This document shows positions 13,060-15,106 of a DNA stretch of 15,106 bases, piece after piece. Each line of letters starts with the position of its first letter. Position 1 is the first letter of the stretch. Source of the DNA: UBA668 sp031413415 (GTDB lineage Bacteria; Actinomycetota; Acidimicrobiia; Acidimicrobiales; Ilumatobacteraceae); NCBI GenBank assembly GCA_031413415.1, contig JANOET010000327.1, forward strand, positions 1 through 15,106, in the 5' to 3' direction. The translations under genes and the position numbers were made by a program. The notes under the pieces are model-generated. The model was not told where the DNA came from and ran no database searches. It saw only the letters and a list, made by a program, of their open reading frames with translations.

Positions 13060-14184
13060 GTGAGCACCAGTTCCCACACTTCTCCTGTCGTCCACCTCGA
13101 TCGCCTCGCCCGCGCCAGGGTGAGCATGGAAGCCAACGGGGTCGACGCCCTGCTCGTGTCGGTCGGGAGCGATCTGCCGTACCTCACCGGCTACGAGGCC
13201 ATGCCGCTCGAACGCCTGACGATGCTCGTCGTGCCTCGCGACGGCGAGGCGACGTTGGTCATCCCACGGCTCGAGGCGCCTCGCGTGGTCGAGCAGCCGG
13301 GTGCGTTCACCTTGCGCCCGTGGAACGAGACCGACGACCCCGTGGCCATCGTGGCGTCGCTGATGGGCCAGCCGGAGGTGGCCGCCGTCGGCGACACGAT
13401 GTGGGCACGATTCCTGGTCGAGTTGCTCGGCCACTGGCCGTCGAGCGGCACGCAGTACGTGCGCAGCACGGTCGTGATGAACGACCTGCGCATGCGCAAG
13501 GATGCGGCCGAGATCGTCGCGCTGCAGGTGGCCGGCGCTGCCGCCGACCGGGTGGCCGCGCAACTCCACGCCGGTGCCATTCCGCTCGTCGGCCGAACCG
13601 AGGCAGCGGTCAGCGCCGACATCTCGGCGCGGCTGCTCGCCGAAGGACACGACGTGGTCAACTTCGCCATCGTCGCGGCAGGCGAGAACGCCGCCTCGCC
13701 GCACCATCACCCTGGTGCGCGCATCATCCGCGACGGCGAGGTGGTGCTGTGCGACTTCGGCGGCACCATGAACGGCTACTGCAGCGACATCACCCGCTGC
13801 GTGTCGCTCGGCGCGCCGCCGGTCGAGGTGGCCGAGGCCTATGCCGTGCTGCATGCGGCGCAGGCTGCTGGCGTGGCCGCCGGGGTGGTGGGTGCCGCAT
13901 GCCAGGACGTCGACCGTGCGTCGCGCAAGGTCATCGTCGACGCTGGCTGGGGCGAGTACTTCATCCACCGCACCGGCCACGGCATCGGCATGGAAGCGCA
14001 CGAGGACCCGTACATGGTGGAGGGCAACGACCTTCCCATCGCCGCCGGTCATGCGTTCAGTGTCGAGCCGGGCATCTACGTGGCGGGCAGGTGGGGCATG
14101 CGGCTGGAGGACATCGTCGTCGCCACCGAGTCCGGGCCGATGTCCATGAACTCGGCCGACCACGCGCTCGTCCAACTCGGCTGA
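13060..14184 (+). CDS. M24B family metallopeptidase (Xaa-Pro dipeptidase/aminopeptidase type)
   Basis: This 374-residue enzyme should cleave N-terminal Xaa-Pro bonds from short peptides, using two divalent metals, in the cytoplasm. Residues 10-140 form the creatinase-like N-terminal domain (VDALLVSVGSDLPYLTGYEA). The pita-bread catalytic domain follows, with all five metal ligands: D232 in LCDFGG, D243 in YCSDITR, H307 in RTGHGIGMEAH, E336 in SVEPGIY and E350 in RLEDIVV. H303 and the PHHHPG loop (214-219) are the usual substrate-side histidines. The GTG at 13060 starts the conserved N-terminus; the open frame from 12877 overlaps the divergent metallopeptidase gene and is not credible. The exact substrate (Pro dipeptide, longer peptide or a creatinase-type compound) cannot be told from motifs. 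A deacylase-like amidohydrolase lies 169 bp downstream on the same strand. Confidence 0.92.
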   Translation: MSTSSHTSPVVHLDRLARARVSMEANGVDALLVSVGSDLPYLTGYEAMPLERLTMLVVPRDGEATLVIPRLEAPRVVEQPGAFTLRPWNETDDPVAIVASLMGQPEVAAVGDTMWARFLVELLGHWPSSGTQYVRSTVVMNDLRMRKDAAEIVALQVAGAAADRVAAQLHAGAIPLVGRTEAAVSADISARLLAEGHDVVNFAIVAAGENAASPHHHPGARIIRDGEVVLCDFGGTMNGYCSDITRCVSLGAPPVEVAEAYAVLHAAQAAGVAAGVVGAACQDVDRASRKVIVDAGWGEYFIHRTGHGIGMEAHEDPYMVEGNDLPIAAGHAFSVEPGIYVAGRWGMRLEDIVVATESGPMSMNSADHALVQLG

Positions 14185-14217
14185 GCCGCTCGTCCTTGCG
14201 ACCCTCGGCTGGTCGGA

Positions 14218-14328
14218 GTGCCGCAGGCGCGCGCGATCTCCGACATGGCCTCGGCACCCCTCGTCGTCGTACCGTTGCCGCAACGTGTGCCGAGGGTGTT
14301 CCACGGCAACTGGTTCGCCGACGAGTGA
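14218..14328 (+). CDS. Possible 36-residue small ORF upstream of the amidohydrolase
   Basis: I recognise no family. From GTG at 14218 the frame encodes a 36-residue peptide beginning MPQARAISDM and ending VFHGNWFADE, with Pro/Val-rich sequence between. Third positions are G or C in 32 of 36 codons, against 6 of 11 in the same frame just upstream, so it looks coding. GGAG directly abuts the start, which is too close for a normal ribosome site; ATG at 14245 is an alternative start. The stop codon falls in the loop of a strong hairpin just before the amidohydrolase ribosome site. It could be a leader peptide, a small protein, or the tail of a lost gene. The frame is the same as that of the M24 peptidase after its TGA. 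Confidence 0.3.
   Translation: MPQARAISDMASAPLVVVPLPQRVPRVFHGNWFADE
14249..14295 (+). other. Nested inverted repeats in the peptidase/amidohydrolase gap
   Basis: An outer 9-bp perfect stem pairs CCTCGGCAC (14249-14257) with GTGCCGAGG (14287-14295). Inside it, CGTTG (14273-14277) pairs with CAACG (14281-14285) around a CCG loop. In RNA this could fold as a two-level hairpin, either ending the peptidase transcript or shaping a leader for the amidohydrolase. Confidence 0.4.
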
Positions 14329-14339
14329 GGCTCGTCGGC
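14317..14339 (+). promoter_or_regulatory. Strong hairpin just before the amidohydrolase ribosome site
   Basis: GCCGACGAG (14317-14325) and CTCGTCGGC (14331-14339) form a perfect 9-bp stem with the loop TGAGG, whose TGA is the stop codon of the small ORF. The amidohydrolase ribosome site AAGGGGGAG begins 4 nt later (14343). There is no T-run, so translational control or mRNA protection is at least as likely as termination. Confidence 0.45.
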
Positions 14340-14353
14340 ACGAAGGGGGAGCG

Positions 14354-15106
14354 ATGCTCGATCTGAAGATCATCGGAGGCACCGTCGTCGACGGTACGGG
14401 CGCGGCCGGTCGCCGCGCCGACGTAGGGGTGCGCGATGGCCGCATCGCCATGGTCGGCGAGGTCTGCGAGTCGGCCACGCGCACCATCGACGCCACCGAC
14501 CTGGTGGTCGCCCCGGGTTTCATCGATCTGCACACCCACTACGACGCACAGGCCTTCTGGGACCCCACCCTCAGCCCGTCGCCGCTCCATGGTGTGACCA
14601 CCGTGATGGGTGGCAACTGTGGCTTCTCCATCGCCCCGCTCACGTCGGTCGAGGGGGGACCGGTGCGTGCCGATGACGCCGACTACCTGATGCGCATGCT
14701 CGCGCGCGTGGAGGGCATGCCGCTCGAGAGCCTGCAGCTGGGGGTGCCGTGGAACTGGGGCTCGTCTGCCGAGTACTTCGACCGCCTCGACGGCACGCTC
14801 ATGCCGAACGCCGGCTTCATGGTCGGTCACAGCGCGCTGCGCCGTGTGGTGATGCACGACGACGCCACCCAGCGCCACGCCACGCCCGACGAGCTCGAGC
14901 AGATGACGACACTGCTGCGCGCAGGGCTGGCCGCGGGCGGCATGGGTTTCACCAGCACCTGGTCGCCCAGCCACAACGATCACCTCGGGCACCCGGTGCC
15001 GTCACGCGCAGCGAGCCGCGACGAGCTCATCGCGCTGTGCTCGGTGGTCAGTGAGTTCCCCGGCACACAGCTCGAGTTCATTCCCGCGGTGGGTCAGTTC
15101 GGCGAC
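14354..15106 (+). CDS. N-acyl-D-amino-acid deacylase-like amidohydrolase, 3' end outside the window
   Basis: The first 251 codons of an amidohydrolase-superfamily enzyme are present; the gene continues past the window. The closest family by motif is D-aminoacylase / N-acyl-D-amino-acid deacylase (amidohydrolase family 3), which hydrolyses N-acyl groups from D-amino acids in the cytoplasm. An N-terminal beta strand region (LKIIGGTVVDGTG, 4-16) precedes APGFIDLHTHYDAQAFWDPT (53-72) with metal ligands H60 and H62. GGNCGFSIAPL (86-96) carries C89, equivalent to the metal-bridging Cys of D-aminoacylase. MVGHSALRRVVM (156-167) is also typical. The remaining metal histidines and the catalytic Asp lie downstream. 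ATG at 14354 is supported by AAGGGGGAG (14343-14351). Many uncharacterised actinobacterial homologues exist, so the true substrate may differ. Confidence 0.88.
   Translation, partial: MLDLKIIGGTVVDGTGAAGRRADVGVRDGRIAMVGEVCESATRTIDATDLVVAPGFIDLHTHYDAQAFWDPTLSPSPLHGVTTVMGGNCGFSIAPLTSVEGGPVRADDADYLMRMLARVEGMPLESLQLGVPWNWGSSAEYFDRLDGTLMPNAGFMVGHSALRRVVMHDDATQRHATPDELEQMTTLLRAGLAAGGMGFTSTWSPSHNDHLGHPVPSRAASRDELIALCSVVSEFPGTQLEFIPAVGQFGD

Noticed and set aside
14182..14328. Read-through of the M24 peptidase TGA into the same-frame ORF that ends at 14328.
   Set aside because: The peptidase already ends where the family normally ends, the codons just after the TGA lose the G/C third-position bias, and nothing suggests recoding. 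A separate small ORF is the simpler reading.
12328..14535. A 735-codon minus-strand open frame across the metallopeptidase start, the M24 peptidase and the amidohydrolase start.
   Set aside because: It overlaps three well-supported genes in the wrong frame or strand and its translation has no domain signature.

Overview
The window is high-GC DNA with strong G/C preference at third codon positions, frequent GTG starts, and several genes whose start codon sits 6-9 nt after a TANNNT hexamer (a leaderless-transcription pattern). With the secreted Thr-rich tail on a cell-wall enzyme and actinobacterial-style peptidases, this points to an actinobacterium. The tails and gene types recall Acidimicrobiia (Ilumatobacter-like), but that lineage is inference.

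Layout. 1-1379 is a complete ISL3-family insertion sequence with 23-bp terminal inverted repeats, ending 2 bp short of the argG stop codon. 1382-3214 (minus) holds argG (argininosuccinate synthase) behind a small four-helix membrane protein. 3279-4037 (plus) is a family-2, dolichol-phosphate-mannose-synthase-like glycosyltransferase. 4041-10088 (minus) is the dominant feature: a 2015-residue secreted protein with an animal-type heme peroxidase domain, 14 uninterrupted RTX nonapeptides plus further RTX blocks, an Ig-like stretch and four Calx-beta repeats at the C-terminus. Divergent from it, 10313-11467 is a membrane-anchored L,D-transpeptidase with a Thr-rich tail. 11510-13018 (minus) is a lipoprotein zinc metallopeptidase that appears to be an internal duplication with a dead second half. 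13060-14184 (plus) is an M24B (Xaa-Pro-type) peptidase, followed by a possible 36-residue ORF and RNA hairpins, then the first 251 codons of an N-acyl-D-amino-acid deacylase-like amidohydrolase that runs off the window.

How the genes may fit together. The right half is rich in envelope and peptide functions: a peptidoglycan cross-linker, a surface zinc peptidase (or its regulator), a dipeptidase-type M24 enzyme and a deacylase likely acting on N-acyl-D-amino acids. These could serve cell-wall remodelling and peptide or D-amino-acid salvage, but only the M24/amidohydrolase pair looks like a possible operon. The giant peroxidase keeps the full heme-site residue set of the myeloperoxidase superfamily and carries calcium-binding repeats, an architecture shared with bacterial peroxicins and with the Mn(II)-oxidising peroxidase MopA. 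An extracellular oxidative role is therefore likely; the substrate is unknown. No CRISPR array, tRNA, rRNA or phage module was seen.
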